This document shows positions 62,201-64,000 of a DNA stretch of 64,000 nucleotides, piece by piece (the stretch's first letter is position 1; every line of letters starts with the position of its first letter). The position numbers and the translations under genes are program-made. The stretch is from NCBI GenBank assembly GCA_964247055.1, contig OZ176057.1, positions 496,001-560,000 on the forward strand, in the 5' to 3' direction. The notes under the pieces are model-generated. The model was not told the origin of the DNA and did not search any database. It was given only the letters and a program-made list of their open reading frames with translations. This stretch comes from Paragordius varius (lineage: Eukaryota > Nematomorpha).

Positions 62201-63881
62201 ATAAAATTTTATTTGGACATTTTTAAGTATTGTAAAATATCAAAAAAACTTAAAAACTTAAATAAAAAATTATATGTATTTATAAAAAAAATATATTTTT
62301 GTAGAAAAATTATAAAATATAAAAACTTTGATTTTCACTAAAAACGTTAATCCCTAAAATTTTTTATGTCGTTTATTTTATCGAAAAATGTTTATAAATC
62401 TGAAAATCTTAAATATTTATCATTAAAAATAACAACTCAAGAATCAAAAAAAACCTGGTATTTTGCTAAAATTAGATAATAAAAAATGCCTTTTCAAGTA
62501 TTTTATCGATTATGCATTAGTGTTTATTTAATAATAAAAGTTTAAATCAAAATCAAAAACTATAGTAAAAACTTTACGTAATCAAATTTTTTTTGAAAAA
62601 CTAAATTAGATTCCGAAAAATGCCATTTCCATTTTTTTAATTATGCAGTGTTCAATAAATATATGTTTAAAAATCAAAAAACTAAAAAATTAATTTAAAA
62701 TATAGTAAAAACTTAATTAAATTAAAAAAATTAAAAAATCAAAATAACCCTAAAAATATAGTAAAAACTTTACTTAATCGATTTTTTTTAAAAAAACCTA
62801 AATTAGATTTTGAAAAATGCACTTTTTACCATTTAATCAATTATTCACTGGTGTTTATTTAATAAATGTTTAAAAATCAAAAAACTAAAAATATCGAATG
62901 AAAATATAATAAAAACTTTACTTAATCGAAATTTTTTTTTAAAAAAAACCTAAATTAGATTCTGAAAAATGCCATTTCTAAATTATAAATTAGTGTATAT
63001 TTAATAGATTTAAAAACTAAAAAACTAATTTATAATAAGATAAAAATTTTATTTAATCGAAATTTTTTTTTAAAAACCTAAATTAGATTCTGAAAAATGC
63101 TTCGTTAAGCATTTTGTTAACTATTAGTATTTATTTAATAAATAAATGTTTAAACAAAAAAAAAACTAATTAAAAATATAGTAAAAACTTTATTTAATCG
63201 CAAAAAAATGGGTAAAAAACCTTGATTTTTGCTAAAATTAGATTCTGGAAAATGCCAATTAGGATTTTATTAATTATTCACTAGTATTTATTTAATAAAT
63301 GTTTAAAAATCAAAAAACCATAAAAACTAGTAAAAATATAGTAAAAACTTTTCTTAATAGCATAAAAATGTGGGAAAAAATTAAAAACCTAAATTAGATT
63401 CTGAAAAATGTCCTTTTAGGCATTTTATAAATTATTAATGCTTATTTAAATGTTTTAAAATCTAAAAAATCTAAAAAACTAATTTAAAATTAATAAAAAC
63501 TTAATTTAATCAAAAAACTAAAAAACTAGTAAAAATATAGTAAAAACTTTACTTGATTCGAAAATTTTTTTAAAAAACCTAAATTAGATTCTGAAAAATG
63601 CCATTTCCATTTTATTAATTATTCACTAGTGTTTATTTAATAAAAAATCATAAAAACTAGTAAAAATATAGAAAAAACTTTATTTAATCAAAAAAACCTT
63701 GATTTTTGTTAAAATTAGATTCTGAAAAATGCCCTTTTAAGCATTGTAAAATCCACCCTCTATGATCATGTGTGAGTTCGGCATCTAAAATGGCTTGTAA
63801 AATTTTGTTGTCCGATTTGGGAATTTTATTTTCATGCGCAACATTGTTTGGGGTCGTCGTCGTAGTATAAGCAAAAGTTAT
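53963..63881 (-). CDS. classical protein tyrosine phosphatase, 3' part of gene
   Basis: Removes phosphate from phosphotyrosine. Nine minus-strand exons join in phase: 63881-63698, 60652-60497, 59617-59460, 57817-57679, 57162-57079, 56378-56300, 55335-55170, 54821-54460 and 54227-53963 (530 codons). The frame is open at an acceptor at 63882, so the 5' end lies beyond the window. Phosphatase motifs in order: CKNRYTDVPCFEYNRVIL (phosphotyrosine loop), NDDYINANWV, CTQGPLSCTINDFW, TTIIMLTK then CKERGKVKCEKYWP, KAWPDFGIPHS (WPD loop with its Asp), HCSAGIGRTG (P-loop; Cys codon 54644-54642) and QTPSQY (Q-loop). All catalytic residues are present. Between P-loop and Q-loop the protein is longer than usual (ILSTKQTPCNVNINATLKNG and on). 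The upstream 170 codons are polar and unrecognised, with no membrane span, so receptor or cytoplasmic type cannot be decided. The donor after exon 54821-54460 (AG|gtttta) is the least certain junction. Confidence 0.92.
55394..55622. mobile_element. MITE family A in the phosphatase gene
   Basis: Left end cagtaagaatttagattata; right end tataattataatttttaagg, mutated. It begins 59 bp upstream of an exon acceptor. Confidence 0.7.
55841..56252. mobile_element. family B copy with an extra right arm
   Basis: 55841-56124 is a normal copy. A further right half (inner block aatttttaatcaaaaaatac, then gggtaaatttgaa..gtaaatggtata) follows at once, so the copy has two right arms. Confidence 0.7.
56379..56930 (-). 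repeat. array seeded at the acceptor of phosphatase exon 56378-56300
   Basis: The acceptor region reads, on the plus strand, ggaccttttccaattaaata-tacggatgg..aatattttttgataa. Degraded copies (tagacctttcaataaaatat and tagacctatcaataaaatat, then a gataaa block) lie at about 56622 and 56867, 245 bp apart, each preceded by tatgtttttaacag. Confidence 0.75.
57890..58149. mobile_element. MITE family B
   Basis: Left end tataccattgaccattcaaa; right end degenerate (tgaaaatagtata). Two subrepeats in the left arm. Confidence 0.7.
58217..58459. mobile_element. MITE family A
   Basis: The left arm has lost part of its interior (agtaaaaactcgaaaaacgt). The right arm is complete to tttcaatttttactg-ta. Confidence 0.75.
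58664..58958. mobile_element. MITE family B
   Basis: Both termini are intact (tataccatttacagtttaaa, aactgtaaatggtata). Two to three subrepeats per arm. Confidence 0.85.
58985..59459 (-). repeat. array seeded by the 3' end of phosphatase exon 59617-59460
   Basis: The exon end is sense ..AATCAAATCTCA|gtaag. Plus-strand copies of the type cttacagacatatcttgtga-gatttgattgg lie at about 58990, 59157 and 59271, each followed by a TA microsatellite. Unlike the real junction, the copies carry an extra caagatatgt between the exon match and the GTAAG. They may therefore record an older exon end. Confidence 0.8.
59672..60068. mobile_element. MITE family B, longest copy
   Basis: Four subrepeats in the left arm and six in the right, with perfect outer ends. 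It lies between two phosphatase exons. Confidence 0.9.
60736..60988. mobile_element. MITE family B
   Basis: Left end tataccatttaccaccc with barely two subrepeats; right end aactgtaaatggtata complete. Confidence 0.75.
61312..61588. mobile_element. MITE family B, left terminus missing
   Basis: Three left subrepeats without the TATACC end; the right arm is complete. Confidence 0.75.
61728..61941. mobile_element. MITE family A
   Basis: Left end cagtataaaaattgagatta with an internal deletion in the left arm; right end tataatttcgatatctactg. It abuts a family B copy. Confidence 0.75.
61946..62165. mobile_element. family B copy lacking its right terminus
   Basis: Left subrepeats and inner blocks are present; the right arm stops after aaaacatataattt. 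Confidence 0.65.
62330..63697 (-). repeat. array seeded by the 3' end of phosphatase exon 63881-63698
   Basis: The exon terminus reads, on the plus strand, aaaattagattctgaaaaat-gccc. About eight copies (cctaaattagattctgaaaa and variants) occur at roughly 62470, 62606, 62805, 62951, 63077, 63233, 63390 and 63579, with period 125-200 bp. All share catttt.attaattattcac, tagtgtttatttaataaat and aaaaatatagtaaaaacttt. The copy near 63225 keeps the full exon end with its donor (sense caaaaatcaag|gttttt); others have a shortened AATTTAG|gttttt form. Confidence 0.92.
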
Positions 63882-64000
63882 CTAAAAAATTAATAAAAAA
63901 ATTTAATTTAAGTATTAAAATATTGGAAATATCAGAATAATTAATTTTTAGCAAAATAAAATTAATAAAAAAAATTTAATTTAAGTATTAAAATATTTGA

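Overview
This is an extremely A+T-rich (roughly 80% by eye) window from a eukaryote, almost certainly an invertebrate animal. Genes are split by many GT-AG introns, coding exons stand out as higher-GC islands, and the recognisable proteins (eRF3 with a PAM2 motif, mitochondrial acyl carrier protein, a classical tyrosine phosphatase, an LDL-receptor class A ectodomain protein) are metazoan in character. I cannot name the phylum from the sequence. Exon models were built by hand by joining reading frames at splice sites of matching phase. No rRNA, tRNA, CRISPR or retroviral gene was seen.

Layout. 1-3.7 kb is gene-free and holds miniature transposons and a foldback element whose arms are minisatellites. 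3.7-6.75 kb (+) holds a small hypothetical ORF and a four-exon gene for an unknown secreted protein. 8.1-13.5 kb (-) is a two-exon gene for an unrecognised Ser/Lys-rich protein; its intron carries a 2.4-kb near-perfect palindrome. 16.5-20.05 kb (+) is a three-exon gene for a probable mitochondrial single-pass membrane protein, facing a tiny three-exon gene on the other strand (20.19-20.52 kb). 22.8-39.6 kb (-) is a complete 16-exon eRF3 (GSPT1-type) gene of 602 codons. It is divergent from the four-exon mitochondrial acyl carrier protein gene (39.75-40.45 kb, +) across only 125 bp. 44.1-53.1 kb (+) is a nine-exon gene for a type II membrane protein with a mucin-like stalk and five LDL-A repeats. 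53.96-63.9 kb (-) is the 3' part of a tyrosine phosphatase gene that runs off the right edge.

Repeats. At least six families of short inverted-repeat (MITE/foldback) elements fill introns and intergenic DNA: family A (Tc1/mariner-like ends), family B (arms built of about 22-bp subrepeats), family C (with a GGCGGCAAAAAGT core), family D (185 bp), family F (giant palindromes) and one hAT-type element with a perfect 8-bp target duplication. Several are nested in one another.

Most unusual feature. In at least seven places in the eRF3 gene and three in the phosphatase gene, introns have grown by tandem duplication of units that start on an exon-intron boundary. Each unit copies a piece of the adjacent exon end plus the splice site and some intron. 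The result is ladders of decoy donors or acceptors beside the real ones, in some cases on both sides of the same exon. The neighbouring acyl carrier protein gene and the LDL-A gene show no such arrays.
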